A DNA stretch of 64,000 bases, taken from the NCBI RefSeq assembly GCF_001440345.1, contig NZ_LJYX01000021.1:372001-436000 (forward strand), written 5' to 3'. Below the pieces are notes generated by a model, which was not told where the DNA came from, made no database searches, and saw only the letters and a list, made by a program, of their open reading frames with translations. Positions 33,642 through 43,782 of this stretch are shown piece by piece. The stretch is from Colwellia sp. TT2012 (GTDB taxonomy: Bacteria; Pseudomonadota; Gammaproteobacteria; Enterobacterales; Alteromonadaceae). Every line of letters starts with the position of its first letter. Position 1 is the stretch's first letter. Position numbers and translations under genes: made by a program.

Positions 33642-33923
33642 TGTTCAACGTCACTGTTTATTTATTGCCTAATTCTAAATGGACAAGGTCCGCCATAGAA
33701 TTGATTTAATAGCCGATGATTTTACCTGAGCAATAACAATTGTTCATTAAGAATTAACCAATAACAGGGTAATAAATGTAAAAGAATTAGGTTAATTTGT
33801 AATAAAGTGATCGTTTTTGCTTAAAAGTAAGACAAAATAATATTATTTTCCTTTTGTCGCATTATTTACTTCTTTTTTGCGCTACAACCAGCGACAATTT
33901 ACTCCCTAACCTTGGAGTCATTA

Positions 33924-34907
33924 ATGCTAGAAAACATTTTTATATTACTCATTGCCCTTATGGCTTTAGTTTGGAGCGCCGACAAATTCGTTTTTGGTGC
34001 ATCATCATTAGCGAGAAATTTAGGTATTTCACCAATGATAATTGGTTTAACCATCGTCGCTATGGGCTCTTCAGCACCTGAAATGATGGTAGCTACAACG
34101 GCGTCATTACAAGGTAATATCAACACAGCTATTGGTAACGCCATAGGCTCAAATATTACCAATATTGCTTTGGTTCTTGGTATTACCGCCTTGTTAAAAC
34201 CTTTAACAGTTTCATCACAAACAATAAAACGTGAAATTCCACTTATTTTAGCCATCACAGCATTAGGATATTGGTTACTCATTGATAACCACTTTAGTTT
34301 TTATGAAGGCCTGATTTTAATAACTGGTTTTGCTATTTACATCATTGCCCTACTGGTAATTACCCTAAAGAAAACCCAAGGTAAACCCAGTGATGACCCG
34401 TTAATTATTGAAGCGGAACATGATGTTGCCCCGGCAGTAAGTATGAAATTAACTTTACTTTGGCTAGGCGTTGGTATCATTGTATTACCATTAAGTGCGA
34501 GCTTTTTGGTTGATTCTTCGGTTTTTATTGCTAAAGCTTACGGTATTAGTGACTTAGTTATTGGCTTAACCATTATTGCTATAGGTACTAGCCTACCTGA
34601 GCTCGCGGCGTGTATTATGAGTATTATCAAAAAGGAAGACGATTTAGCCTTAGGCAATATAATTGGCTCAAACATCTTTAATATTTTAGCGGTATTACCC
34701 ATAGCGGCTCTTATTTCTCCAGGCGATATTGATAGCTTAGCTGCAAGTAGAGACGCCCCCTATATGTTAGGTGTTACTTTATTGCTATTTGTTTTATGTT
34801 TCAGTCGCCGCGTGGGTGCCTTTAGAATTACTCGTGCAAAAGGCGTATTATTACTGTTAAGCTTTATTGCTTATCAAGTGTTACTTTTTAGCCAATTATC
34901 ATCATAA
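33924..34907 (+). CDS. Calcium/sodium antiporter of the CaCA family
   Basis: Inner-membrane cation antiporter like E. coli YrbG, 327 residues, about ten hydrophobic segments. The two inverted alpha repeats that line the ion path are plain: IVAMGSSAPEMMV with GNAIGSNITNI in the first half, and IAIGTSLPELAA with GNIIGSNIFNI in the second. The frame opens at a TTG four codons earlier. The ATG at 33924 has GGAG 6 bases upstream and is chosen. Position between mla and kdsD is conserved with E. coli, where yrbG precedes kdsD. Confidence 0.94.
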   Translation: MLENIFILLIALMALVWSADKFVFGASSLARNLGISPMIIGLTIVAMGSSAPEMMVATTASLQGNINTAIGNAIGSNITNIALVLGITALLKPLTVSSQTIKREIPLILAITALGYWLLIDNHFSFYEGLILITGFAIYIIALLVITLKKTQGKPSDDPLIIEAEHDVAPAVSMKLTLLWLGVGIIVLPLSASFLVDSSVFIAKAYGISDLVIGLTIIAIGTSLPELAACIMSIIKKEDDLALGNIIGSNIFNILAVLPIAALISPGDIDSLAASRDAPYMLGVTLLLFVLCFSRRVGAFRITRAKGVLLLLSFIAYQVLLFSQLSS

Positions 34908-34929
34908 GAGCTGATATAAATTAATCATT

Positions 34930-35895
34930 ATGAAAAATTTCAAACAGTTAGCAAAAAACGTAATTGAGATTGAGCAGCAAGCCATTGCTGAATTAGTGCA
35001 ATATATTGATGATAGCTTTGAACTTGCCTGCCAACTCATGTTCCATTGTAAAGGTCGAGTGATCGTTATTGGTATGGGCAAGTCAGGTCATATTGGCGGT
35101 AAAATAGCCGCGACCCTCGCCAGTACGGGTACACCCTCATTTTTTGTCCACCCTGGCGAAGCCAGCCATGGCGATTTAGGTATGATCACCAGCAATGATG
35201 TAGTATTGAGCATCTCCTATTCAGGCGAAACCAGTGAAGTGCTCGCCATCATCCCCGTTATTAAACGCATTGGTGCTAAATTAATTTCAATGACAGGTAA
35301 TACTGATTCGACCTTAGCTAAATTAGCCGATACCCATATTTGTATTAAGGTCTCCGCTGAAGCTTGTCCACTTGGCTTAGCACCAACATCAAGCACTACA
35401 GCAACCTTAGTCATGGGAGATGCATTGGCTGTTGCCTTATTGAATGCCCGTGGTTTTACCGCTGATGATTTCGCTTTATCTCACCCTGGAGGCAGTTTAG
35501 GTAAGCGCTTATTATTGCGCCTAAATGATATTATGCACCAAGGCGAACGAGTACCAGTGGTTGCTGAACATGCTCTTATCAAAGATGCCTTGGTGGAAAT
35601 GTCATTAAAGGGTTTAGGCATGACTGCGATAGTGAATGATGAGCAAAAATTAGTTGGTTTATTTACTGATGGTGATCTTCGTCGAGTATTAGATAATAGA
35701 ATAGATATACACAGTGATAGTATCAGCACGGTCATGACGCTCAACCCGCAGGTTGCGCAAAGTGACATGCTCGCGGCTCAGGCCTTAAAAATAATGGAAG
35801 ATAAAAAAATTAACGGCCTAATTATTGTCGATAACAACAATATCCCCGTTGGTGCCATGAATATGCATGATCTATTACGTGCTGGAGTACTTTAA
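34930..35895 (+). CDS. kdsD: D-arabinose 5-phosphate isomerase
   Basis: Converts ribulose 5-phosphate to arabinose 5-phosphate, the first step to Kdo for LPS. 321 residues: a SIS sugar-isomerase domain at about 35-170 (VIGMGKSGHIGGKIAATLASTG, HPGEASHGDLGM) and a pair of CBS domains at about 205-320. Its stop and the kdsC start overlap by one base (TAATG). Confidence 0.96.
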   Translation: MKNFKQLAKNVIEIEQQAIAELVQYIDDSFELACQLMFHCKGRVIVIGMGKSGHIGGKIAATLASTGTPSFFVHPGEASHGDLGMITSNDVVLSISYSGETSEVLAIIPVIKRIGAKLISMTGNTDSTLAKLADTHICIKVSAEACPLGLAPTSSTTATLVMGDALAVALLNARGFTADDFALSHPGGSLGKRLLLRLNDIMHQGERVPVVAEHALIKDALVEMSLKGLGMTAIVNDEQKLVGLFTDGDLRRVLDNRIDIHSDSISTVMTLNPQVAQSDMLAAQALKIMEDKKINGLIIVDNNNIPVGAMNMHDLLRAGVL

Positions 35896-36440
35896 TGAAT
35901 ACCTTATACGGAGAGGTTCAAAGCAACATTCTCGCTAAAGCTGAAAAAATAAAATTACTCGTTTGTGATGTTGACGGCGTATTTTCTGACGGTAGAATAT
36001 ATCTGGGTAACGATGGTGAAGAGCTAAAAGCATTTCACACAAAAGATGGCTTTGGCATAAAAGCCTTAGGTGCTAGTGGTGTTGCTGTTGCTATTATTAC
36101 TGGCAGAAACTCTATTATCGTGGCCAATCGTATGAAAGCTTTGCAAGTAGCGCATATTATTCAAGGTCAAGAAGATAAATTACCGGCATTAATTGAGTTA
36201 GCTCAGCAATTAAATATTGACCTTACAGAGGTAGCCTACATAGGTGATGATATCCCTGATTTATCTTGTATTAAAACTGTTGGTTTAGGAATTAGTGTAT
36301 TCGATGCTCATCCGCTAGTATTACGGGGCGCTGATTACACTACTTTTACTCGCGGCGGTTTTGGTGCTGTGCGGGAAATATGTGACTTAATTATGCAAAG
36401 TCAAGGCAACTTGGACAACGCTACAGGCGCAAGTGTATGA
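35895..36440 (+). CDS. kdsC: 3-deoxy-D-manno-octulosonate 8-phosphate phosphatase
   Basis: HAD-family phosphatase that releases Kdo from Kdo-8-phosphate. 181 residues with the nucleophile pair D25 and D27 in CDVDGVFSDG, TGRNS, and the metal acid motif GDDIPDL. No cap domain, as expected for this tetrameric type. It overlaps kdsD by one base and lptC by four (ATGA). Confidence 0.96.
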   Translation: MNTLYGEVQSNILAKAEKIKLLVCDVDGVFSDGRIYLGNDGEELKAFHTKDGFGIKALGASGVAVAIITGRNSIIVANRMKALQVAHIIQGQEDKLPALIELAQQLNIDLTEVAYIGDDIPDLSCIKTVGLGISVFDAHPLVLRGADYTTFTRGGFGAVREICDLIMQSQGNLDNATGASV

Positions 36441-37006
36441 GCCGATTAAATAGCCTAGCGCTATTTGTTTTACTGCTTAGCGCACTAATCTATGGCATTA
36501 TTGAATGGCGCACTGCATCAATAGAGCAAGATACTTTAATCGTTGATGAACAGCGCCCTGACTTTATCGCCGAGAAACTACAAAGTAAAATTTATAGTAA
36601 ATCGGGACAATTGTCTCACACCATTGAAGCTGAGCGAATGGAACATTATGCAGATTTGGAGGTGAGTTACTTTGAAGCACCACATTATACTTTATATCCA
36701 CAAAAACAAGGTAAACCGTGGAAAATCAGTGCCAAAGAAGCAACACTGTACAAAGATAATCGTGTTGAATTGAAAAGGCAGGTGCATATTCAAGCAACTG
36801 AAATTGATAGCTTAATAAAAGAGATTCACTGTAAAGAAATCGTATTAGATTTAAAAACCAATATTATTAGTTCAGAGCAAGCCGTTATTGTGGTCGGCAG
36901 GGATTTCACCATGTACGGCTCAGGATTAATTATCGATTTGAACACTAAAAAAATGACCCTAACCCAGCATGAACGCACAATTTATAAGAAACATGATGAC
37001 AGCTAA
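36437..37006 (+). CDS. lptC: LPS export protein LptC
   Basis: Inner-membrane-anchored bitopic protein that passes LPS from the LptB2FG transporter to LptA. 189 residues: one N-terminal helix at about 5-21 and a periplasmic beta-jellyroll typical of the Lpt family. The sequence is only moderately conserved, so identification leans on the kdsC-lptC-lptA-lptB order. It overlaps kdsC by 4 bases and lptA by 14. Confidence 0.92.
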   Translation: MSRLNSLALFVLLLSALIYGIIEWRTASIEQDTLIVDEQRPDFIAEKLQSKIYSKSGQLSHTIEAERMEHYADLEVSYFEAPHYTLYPQKQGKPWKISAKEATLYKDNRVELKRQVHIQATEIDSLIKEIHCKEIVLDLKTNIISSEQAVIVVGRDFTMYGSGLIIDLNTKKMTLTQHERTIYKKHDDS

Positions 37007-37613
37007 TTTATACCAAGGTACTTTGAAAGTACTAGCCCTAACTTGCAGCCTATTCTTATTGACTAATGCCCACGCGGCTAAAAAAGATTTAGAGCAAGAA
37101 ATTACCATTAAATCACAACGACAATCTGCCGACCTTAAAAACAAAATTGCCAGTTATTTAGATAATGTCAGTATTAGACAAGGCTCTATTTCCATTACCG
37201 CAGATATAGTTAAGGTATTTAGTCGTATTGATAAAAAAAGCGGTGAAAAAAATGATACCTATTTAGCCAAAGGAAATCCTGCTACCTTTGAGCAACGACT
37301 CGAAGACGGTAGCTTAATTAGCTTACAAGCCGATGAAATAACCTATACCCCTAACGCCCATATGATCAAAATTTCAGGTAATGCGCTGGTCAAGCAAGCG
37401 GGTAGTGAGGTCAGTGGGGATATAATCACTTATAATACCTTAAGCGAAAAACTAGAAGCTCAGGGCTCTGATAACCAATCTGTTACCACCATACTGCAAC
37501 CAACAATCTTAAAAAAGCAAAAAGAAACTCACGAAATGTCTAAAGCGGAACAACCCGCTAATAAAGTAATTGAGCAAGAAGCAGATATAAAAGGTAATGG
37601 CAGTGGCAACTAA
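36993..37613 (+). CDS. lptA: Periplasmic LPS bridge protein LptA
   Basis: Forms the periplasmic LPS bridge between LptC and LptD. 206 residues with a signal peptide ending AHA before AKKDLEQ, and the OstA-like domain ([21 protein letters not shown]). The open frame begins at 36969. The ATG at 36993 gives a normal-length signal peptide, and the earlier ATG has no ribosome site, so the later one is preferred. The C-terminal 40 residues are polar and lysine/glutamate-rich. It overlaps lptB by 17 bases. Confidence 0.94.
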   Translation: MMTANLYQGTLKVLALTCSLFLLTNAHAAKKDLEQEITIKSQRQSADLKNKIASYLDNVSIRQGSISITADIVKVFSRIDKKSGEKNDTYLAKGNPATFEQRLEDGSLISLQADEITYTPNAHMIKISGNALVKQAGSEVSGDIITYNTLSEKLEAQGSDNQSVTTILQPTILKKQKETHEMSKAEQPANKVIEQEADIKGNGSGN

Positions 37614-38358
37614 TATCGATAGTAAGACTTCTGTCAACACCTTAATTGCCGAGGGTTTATCTAAGTCCTATAAAAATAGACAAGTAGTTAAAAATGTCAG
37701 CTTACAAGTTAATGCTGGGCAAATAGTTGGCTTATTAGGACCCAATGGCGCTGGAAAAACCACCTCATTTTATATGATTGTTGGCTTAGTCCCCAATGAC
37801 GGTGGCACTATCAAACTCAATGGCCAAGACTTAACACTTATTCCTATGCATGAAAGAGCCCGCATGGGCATAGGTTATTTACCGCAAGAAGCATCCATTT
37901 TTAGAAAACTCACCGTTAGTGATAATATCATGGCTATCTTACAAACACGTAAAGAGCTTAATGAAACACAACGCGCGGAAAAACTTGAACACCTGTTAGA
38001 AGAGTTTCATATTTGTCATATCAAAGATAATACCGGTATGAGTTTGTCAGGTGGTGAACGACGACGCGTTGAAATTGCCCGAGCATTAGCGGCTGAACCA
38101 CAATTTATTTTATTAGATGAACCCTTTGCTGGTGTTGACCCTATTTCGGTTGGCGACATTAAAAAAATAATATTACAATTAAAGGAACGAGGCATAGGCA
38201 TATTAATCACCGACCATAATGTCAGAGAAACGTTAGACGTTTGTGAGCATGCCTATATCGTTAGTCACGGTGAAATAATTGCCCAAGGCAATGCCAAGCA
38301 AATTCTTGCTAATCAAAAAGTGAGAGATGTATACCTTGGCGAACAATTCACGCTATAG
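37597..38358 (+). CDS. lptB: LPS export ATPase LptB
   Basis: Cytoplasmic ATPase that powers LPS extraction with LptF and LptG, which are not in the window. 253 residues: Walker A GPNGAGKT at 48-55, signature [15 protein letters not shown], Walker [10 protein letters not shown] and switch motif ITDHNV. The ATG at 37597 is only 2 bases from AAGG, while a GTG two codons later is 8 bases away, so the true start may be 37603. It lies inside the end of lptA, which suggests coupled translation. Confidence 0.96.
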   Translation: MAVATNIDSKTSVNTLIAEGLSKSYKNRQVVKNVSLQVNAGQIVGLLGPNGAGKTTSFYMIVGLVPNDGGTIKLNGQDLTLIPMHERARMGIGYLPQEASIFRKLTVSDNIMAILQTRKELNETQRAEKLEHLLEEFHICHIKDNTGMSLSGGERRRVEIARALAAEPQFILLDEPFAGVDPISVGDIKKIILQLKERGIGILITDHNVRETLDVCEHAYIVSHGEIIAQGNAKQILANQKVRDVYLGEQFTL

Positions 38359-38476
38359 TAAAGCTATACTAAAGCGAAAATGACTGGCTTTAAGCAGAAC
38401 ACTTTAAGAGTAAAGTAGTAATAGATTACCAAGCTATAGCTGCTAAGAATAATAAATAGGAAATCATATAACCTAG

Positions 38477-39994
38477 ATGCGACCTACACTACAGCTCCGT
38501 ATTGGACAACAATTAACCATGACTCCGCAATTGCAACAAGCAATCAAGCTGTTGCAATTGTCAACGTTAGAATTACAACAAGAAATTCAAGAAATACTAG
38601 AGAGTAATCCATTACTTGAGCTTGATGAAAAAGTTCAAAATGAAAATACTAGCGATGAAAACAATCTTGAAGAAGCATTTTCAACCAGTGTCTCTGAAAC
38701 TAACACTGAGCTGCCAACAAGTGACGGTAGTGAAGAGCAACCAGCAAGTATTGACGAAATCAGTACCTCTGAAGCCATGGAAAAAAAGGAAATACCCGAA
38801 GAGCTAAATATCGATACAACCTGGGAAGAAAGTTACAGTGCTGGCGTTTCAAATACTGGCGCAGTCAGTAGCCCTGCCGATGATTATACCTATCAAGGGG
38901 AAACCAAGGACTCCATTCAAGATCATCTATTGTGGCAAATGGAATTAACGCCTTTCACTGATACCGATAAAACCATCGCTATTGCCATTATTGAAGCGGT
39001 TGATGATGCCGGTTATTTAACCGTATCACCAGAAGAAATTCTAGAAAGTGTCGGTACAGAAGGGCTAGAGCTAGATGAAGTTGAAGCTGTCTTAAAACGT
39101 ATTAATATGTTTGACCCTATTGGCGTCGCTGCTCGCTCAATTGCTGATTGTTTACTTATTCAGTTGAATCAATTTAGTGCTGATACCCCTTATCTGAAAG
39201 AAAGTAAACTCATTATCAATGAACATATTGATTTACTCGGTAACCGAGATTACCGTCAGTTAATGCGTAAAACCAAATTAAAAGAAGATCAACTGCGTGA
39301 AGTTATGCGTTTAATTCAAAGCTTAAATCCTCGTCCAGGTGATGCGGTAATAAAAGGTGATAATCAATACGTTATTCCTGATGTTACCGTTGAAAAGAAA
39401 AATGGTCGCTGGGTGGTTGAGTTAAATTCGGACACGGCACCAAAACTCTCTATTAATAAGCAATATGCTGCCATGTCTAAAACAATGAAATCATCAACTA
39501 ATGATGGTCAATTTATTAGATCTAACTTACAAGAAGCCAAATGGTTTATTAAGAGCTTAGAATCTCGTAATGACACTTTACTCAAGGTTTCCAATTGCAT
39601 AGTTCAGCGTCAGCAAGGTTTTTTAGAGCATGGTGCTGAAGCCATGCGTCCTATGGTGTTAAACGATATTGCTGAAGCTGTTGATATGCACGAATCCACC
39701 ATATCTCGAGTGACCACGCAAAAATACATGCACACACCGAGAGGGATTTTCGAGTTAAAATACTTTTTCTCCAGCCATGTTAGTACCGAAAATGGTGGTG
39801 AATGTTCATCAACAGCAATTCGCTCCTTAATTAAAAAACTTATCTTAGCGGAAACACCTGCGAAACCGTTAAGTGATAGCAAAATGGCTGATATATTGGC
39901 CGAGCAGGGAATAAAAGTAGCGCGACGAACCATTGCTAAATACCGAGAATCATTAGCAATACCACCGTCAAACCAACGTAAGAGTTTACTTTAA
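38477..39994 (+). CDS. rpoN: RNA polymerase sigma-54 factor
   Basis: Sigma factor for nitrogen, flagellar and other enhancer-dependent promoters. 505 residues: glutamine-rich region I ([19 protein letters not shown]), an acidic linker at about 50-130, the core-binding region, and the C-terminal RpoN box ARRTIAKYR at 482-490 that reads the -24 element. It heads the rpoN-hpf-ptsN-rapZ-npr group, conserved across gammaproteobacteria, 118 bases after lptB. Confidence 0.98.
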   Translation: MRPTLQLRIGQQLTMTPQLQQAIKLLQLSTLELQQEIQEILESNPLLELDEKVQNENTSDENNLEEAFSTSVSETNTELPTSDGSEEQPASIDEISTSEAMEKKEIPEELNIDTTWEESYSAGVSNTGAVSSPADDYTYQGETKDSIQDHLLWQMELTPFTDTDKTIAIAIIEAVDDAGYLTVSPEEILESVGTEGLELDEVEAVLKRINMFDPIGVAARSIADCLLIQLNQFSADTPYLKESKLIINEHIDLLGNRDYRQLMRKTKLKEDQLREVMRLIQSLNPRPGDAVIKGDNQYVIPDVTVEKKNGRWVVELNSDTAPKLSINKQYAAMSKTMKSSTNDGQFIRSNLQEAKWFIKSLESRNDTLLKVSNCIVQRQQGFLEHGAEAMRPMVLNDIAEAVDMHESTISRVTTQKYMHTPRGIFELKYFFSSHVSTENGGECSSTAIRSLIKKLILAETPAKPLSDSKMADILAEQGIKVARRTIAKYRESLAIPPSNQRKSLL

Positions 39995-40020
39995 AACACG
40001 ACTATAAAAGGATCATGCTT

Positions 40021-40308
40021 ATGCAAATTAATCTTTCTGGCCACCATGTAGAAGTAACAAGTTCATTACGCAAATATGTTGATAGCAAATTCTCAAAACT
40101 AGAGCGACATTTTGACCATATCAATAATATTAATGTCGTACTTACCGTAGAAAAGCTTAACCAAAAAGCAGAAGCCAATATCCATATTAATGGTGGTGAA
40201 GTGTTTGCCTCAGCAGTTAACGGCGACATGTATGTTTCTATTGATACTTTAGTTGATAAACTTGATAGACAAATCCTTAAATATAAAGGTAAGCTAGCTC
40301 AGCACTAA
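40021..40308 (+). CDS. hpf: Short ribosome hibernation promoting factor
   Basis: Binds the 30S decoding region and promotes 100S ribosome dimers in stationary phase. 95 residues from MQINLSGHHVEV, which aligns with E. coli HPF (MQLNITGNNVEI). The frame opens two codons earlier, but AGGA is 8 bases from the 40021 ATG and only 2 from the earlier one. No long C-terminal domain, so it is the short form. The 106 bases before ptsN hold no clear element. Confidence 0.94.
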   Translation: MQINLSGHHVEVTSSLRKYVDSKFSKLERHFDHINNINVVLTVEKLNQKAEANIHINGGEVFASAVNGDMYVSIDTLVDKLDRQILKYKGKLAQH

Positions 40309-40414
40309 GCTGAGCTAAATTATGAATACGCTTTAAAGTAATTAAAGCCGATAAATCTGGCGCCCTAAGCTAAATGAATTAGCACAGTTTGGCGCCTAAA
40401 AAATTAACTCCATT

Positions 40415-40885
40415 ATGCAATTATCAGAAATATTAACAACAAGCTGTACCACTTGTGATGTAGAAATCACTAGTAAAAAACGTATTTTAGAAAAAATTTG
40501 TCAACTCGCTGCCAAGCAAATCGGTGATATAGAACAAGATGATCTGCTAGAAAGTTTACTTAATAGAGAGAAAATGGGTAGTACCGGCATAGGTAACGGC
40601 ATTGCCATACCCCATGGTCGATTACCTAATGCCAATAAAGCTGTCGCAGTGTTAATAACAACAGAGCAAGCTATTGATTTTGATGCTATAGATAATAGAA
40701 ATGTAGATGTTTTTATTGCCTTATTTGTGCCAGAAAATAGCTGTAAAGAACACTTAATTACCCTACAAAGTATCGCTAAATTATTTAGTAATAAAAAGAT
40801 GATTAAGCGAGTTCGTAAATGCCATGATAATCAAGCACTCTATAACCTAATTCAACAAGCTAGTAATACCCTAGATGCCATATAG
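40415..40885 (+). CDS. ptsN: Nitrogen-related PTS enzyme IIA
   Basis: EIIA-Ntr, the terminal phosphocarrier of the nitrogen phosphotransferase system, which regulates potassium transport and stress genes. 156 residues with the phospho-acceptor H67 in NGIAIPHGR, matching E. coli H73. It works with Npr encoded at 41.8 kb. The first component, PtsP, is not in the window. Confidence 0.95.
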   Translation: MQLSEILTTSCTTCDVEITSKKRILEKICQLAAKQIGDIEQDDLLESLLNREKMGSTGIGNGIAIPHGRLPNANKAVAVLITTEQAIDFDAIDNRNVDVFIALFVPENSCKEHLITLQSIAKLFSNKKMIKRVRKCHDNQALYNLIQQASNTLDAI

Positions 40886-40912
40886 TAAAGTACACGGATA
40901 TAAGATATAAGA

Positions 40913-41767
40913 ATGAAACTAATCATAGTTAGTGGCCGCTCTGGCTCGGGTAAATCAGTTGCCCTACGCGTATTAGAAGATCTTGGTTATTATTGTGTCG
41001 ATAACATTCCGATTAACCTCTTACCTGCATTAATCCATACGGTTATCAATGACTATGAAAACGTTGCCGTCAGTTTAGATGTACGAAATTTACCTAAAGA
41101 TCCCGAAGATATTCCAGAAATCATTGCCTACTTGCCTAGAGCAGTGGACGTTAATACCTTATTTCTTGATGCCGATGATAAAGACTTAATCCGGCGCTTT
41201 AGTGAAACACGTCGTTTACACCCCCTTATAAAGGAGAATATGACCCTTGAGCAAGCGATTACCCGAGAAAAATCATTATTAGAGCCGATATCAACGAATG
41301 CTGACTTATACATAAATACTAGCCAACTGACACCTCATCAACTTGCTGATTTAGTCAGGGAAAGAATTTTAGGAAAAAAGACCGGTTCCATGGTATTGGT
41401 CTTTAAATCGTTTGGTTTTAAACACGGTATTCCAATCGATGCCGATTATGTTTTTGACGCGAGGTTTTTACCTAATCCTTTTTGGGAGAAATCACTGAAG
41501 GGCAAAACAGGAGTTGATGCAGCGGTCAAAGATTTTCTTGCCAGCCAAGCGATAGTCACTAAGTTTATTTGGCAAATTAACAGTTTTATGATGACATGGT
41601 TACCACACTTAGAACGCAATAATCGTAGTTATGTCACCATAGCTATTGGTTGTACCGGTGGCAAACATAGATCCGTTTATATCGCAGAAATGCTAGCCAA
41701 GAATTTCCGTAAAGAGCGCGAAGATATTCAAACGCACCATAGAGATATTGATATAAAATCAACTTAA
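40913..41767 (+). CDS. rapZ: RNase adapter protein RapZ
   Basis: RNA-binding adapter that in E. coli directs RNase E to the small RNA GlmZ and so controls glucosamine-6-phosphate synthesis for the cell wall. 284 residues: P-loop GRSGSGKS at 8-15, LEDLGYYCVDN, and the C-terminal GCTGGKHRSVYIAE sugar-phosphate-binding motif. It lies between ptsN and npr as in E. coli. No glmZ-like RNA was recognised here. Confidence 0.96.
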   Translation: MKLIIVSGRSGSGKSVALRVLEDLGYYCVDNIPINLLPALIHTVINDYENVAVSLDVRNLPKDPEDIPEIIAYLPRAVDVNTLFLDADDKDLIRRFSETRRLHPLIKENMTLEQAITREKSLLEPISTNADLYINTSQLTPHQLADLVRERILGKKTGSMVLVFKSFGFKHGIPIDADYVFDARFLPNPFWEKSLKGKTGVDAAVKDFLASQAIVTKFIWQINSFMMTWLPHLERNNRSYVTIAIGCTGGKHRSVYIAEMLAKNFRKEREDIQTHHRDIDIKST

Positions 41768-41782
41768 TAAGTGAGCAGAGTC

Positions 41783-42073
41783 ATGAGTGCTATAGTATTG
41801 CCAAAAAAATCCCAACAAGTGACTATTTGTAATAAGTTGGGTTTACACGCACGTGCCGCCACTAAACTTGCACAATTAAGCCAAAAATTTTCCGCACAAA
41901 TTACCCTAGAATTAGCGGGAAAACAAGCCAACGCAGGGAGTATTATGGCGCTAATGCTCTTAGCGGGTGGCCAAGGAAAAACAGTTAATATCACCGCACA
42001 AGGCGAAGATGCACAACTAGCGTTAACTGAAATATGCCAACTTATTTCTGATAAATTTGATGAAGCTGAATAA
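41783..42073 (+). CDS. npr: Nitrogen-related phosphocarrier protein NPr
   Basis: HPr-like phosphocarrier (PtsO) that feeds PtsN. 96 residues with the phospho-histidine H22 in NKLGLHARAA and the regulatory-site region NAGSIMALMLLA. The frame opens at a GTG four codons earlier that has no ribosome site. The ATG at 41783 has GAG-rich sequence just before it. It is the last gene of the rpoN group. The following 206 bases show only a direct repeat of AGCTGTTT and no recognisable riboswitch. Confidence 0.94.
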   Translation: MSAIVLPKKSQQVTICNKLGLHARAATKLAQLSQKFSAQITLELAGKQANAGSIMALMLLAGGQGKTVNITAQGEDAQLALTEICQLISDKFDEAE

Positions 42074-42279
42074 AAAATATCGACTAAATAAATACCTATC
42101 TCAAGATTAAAAAGCTGATAAAAACACTAAGTTACGATAAACTTACGCTGATTTTCAGCTGTTTCCCAAAGAAAGCTGTTTTCTTTTATCCTTAAGTAAC
42201 CCTCAGTTTCGCTACTTTCACAGCGACACATTCTTACAGGGTTTTCGGTGTACTAAATACCAAAGAGGCAGAGTAGGCT

Positions 42280-43638
42280 ATGCCAGAAGTATCAGAACAA
42301 GAATTTAACCAACAAAGGTTACAACAAGTTAACGAAGCGCTTAGCAGTGGTATGTTCGTCTATGTACGAAAACTGCTGCAACATATGCCGGCCTTCAATC
42401 TAGCCCTTATTTTAGAGTCTTCCACAGCAAAAAATAGACCGATACTTTGGCAACTTATTGATCCTGATTTTCATGGTGAAGTGCTCGAAGAACTTAATGA
42501 GGAAGTCCGTAAAGGCATTCTTACCAGCATGCGGCCTGAAAAGCTTGCAGCGGTTGCCGAAGGCATGGACGTTGATGATTTAGCTGAAGTTTTACGTACA
42601 TTACCTGACAGTATTTTTAACGAAGTCCTCGATTCGATGGACTCACAAAACCGTAGCCGGGTCGAAACCGCCTTATCTTATGAAGAAGATACTGCCGGTG
42701 GCATAATGAATACCGATACAATCACCTTGCGTCCTGAGGTAAGTGTTAAGGTAGTATTACGCTACTTGCGTCTCAAAGGTAACCTGCCAGATGCGACTGA
42801 CTCCTTCTATGTCGTTGACCGTAACAATCGTTTTATTGGTGTGGTATCGCTTGCTGCCATAGTAACAGCCAAGGCAGAAGCTATCGTCTCTTGTTTGATT
42901 AATGCTGAAGTAGAAGCGGTGCAAGCAAATATGGATGAGCAAGATGTTGCCCAGCTGTTTGAACGTCACGATTGGTTTTCTGCTCCCGTAATTGATGAGC
43001 AAGGTCACTTACTCGGGCGGATAACCATTGATGACGTAATTGATATCATCCGTGAGAATGCCGAACACTCTATGATGAGTATGGCGGGTTTAGACGATGA
43101 AGCGGATACATTTGCCCCGGTAATTAAAAGTACTAAGCAGCGCACATTATGGCTGGGGGTAAACCTAATCACCGCATTGATGGCTGTTGCCGTGACCAGT
43201 ATGTTTGAAGATGTCTTTCAACAATTGGCTATTTTAGCCGTATTGAACTCTTTGGTGCCCAGTATGGGTGGTGTTGCTGGTAATCAAACCTTAACGCTGG
43301 TTATCCGTGGTATGGCATTAGGTCATGTCGGTGACAGTAATGCCCGGGCACTACTGAGTAAAGAAGTAGCGATTGGCTTTTTAAATGGCCTTATTTGGGC
43401 GACATTAATTGCCACGGTCGTAGCGATATGGAAACAAGATTTAATGCTTGGTGGTGTAATTGCTTTCGCCATGTTGATGAATATGACCGCCGCTGGAATT
43501 GCAGGTGTCAGTATTCCACTGCTGTTAAAGCGTTATAAGATTGATCCTGCGCTAGCCGGCAGTGTCATTATCACTACGGTGACCGATGTGGTGGGTATCT
43601 TTGCTTTCTTAGGGACTGCTACGCTGTTTCTTACATAA
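42280..43638 (+). CDS. mgtE: Magnesium transporter MgtE
   Basis: Magnesium channel gated by cytoplasmic Mg. 452 residues: N-terminal helical superhelix domain (20-130), two CBS domains at about 140-260, a connecting helix, and about five membrane helices from 285 to the end, with the pore segment NSLVPSMGGVAGNQTLTL. Proteins of this type close when the N and CBS domains bind Mg. No Mg riboswitch could be supported upstream. Confidence 0.95.
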   Translation: MPEVSEQEFNQQRLQQVNEALSSGMFVYVRKLLQHMPAFNLALILESSTAKNRPILWQLIDPDFHGEVLEELNEEVRKGILTSMRPEKLAAVAEGMDVDDLAEVLRTLPDSIFNEVLDSMDSQNRSRVETALSYEEDTAGGIMNTDTITLRPEVSVKVVLRYLRLKGNLPDATDSFYVVDRNNRFIGVVSLAAIVTAKAEAIVSCLINAEVEAVQANMDEQDVAQLFERHDWFSAPVIDEQGHLLGRITIDDVIDIIRENAEHSMMSMAGLDDEADTFAPVIKSTKQRTLWLGVNLITALMAVAVTSMFEDVFQQLAILAVLNSLVPSMGGVAGNQTLTLVIRGMALGHVGDSNARALLSKEVAIGFLNGLIWATLIATVVAIWKQDLMLGGVIAFAMLMNMTAAGIAGVSIPLLLKRYKIDPALAGSVIITTVTDVVGIFAFLGTATLFLT

Positions 43639-43725
43639 AGGCTTACCTACACAGGTATTGCAATTAACCGCTTCAGGTTACCTAGTAATGACGGATCGAA
43701 ATATAACGTAAATATCATAGCTAAC

Positions 43726-43764
43726 AAAAAAGCGTTATCAATAGTGTATTGATAACGCTTTTTT
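43726..43764. terminator. Bidirectional terminator between mgtE and pmbA
   Basis: A perfect 15-bp stem including the A and T runs (AAAAAAGCGTTATCA and its complement) with a 9-base loop lies between convergent stop codons. Confidence 0.92.
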
Positions 43765-43782
43765 ATTTTAGTAATCGAGGAA

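Noticed and set aside
42074-42279. Possible magnesium riboswitch before mgtE
   Set aside because: Only a direct AGCTGTTT repeat is seen; no paired helices or conserved core of an M-box could be traced by eye.
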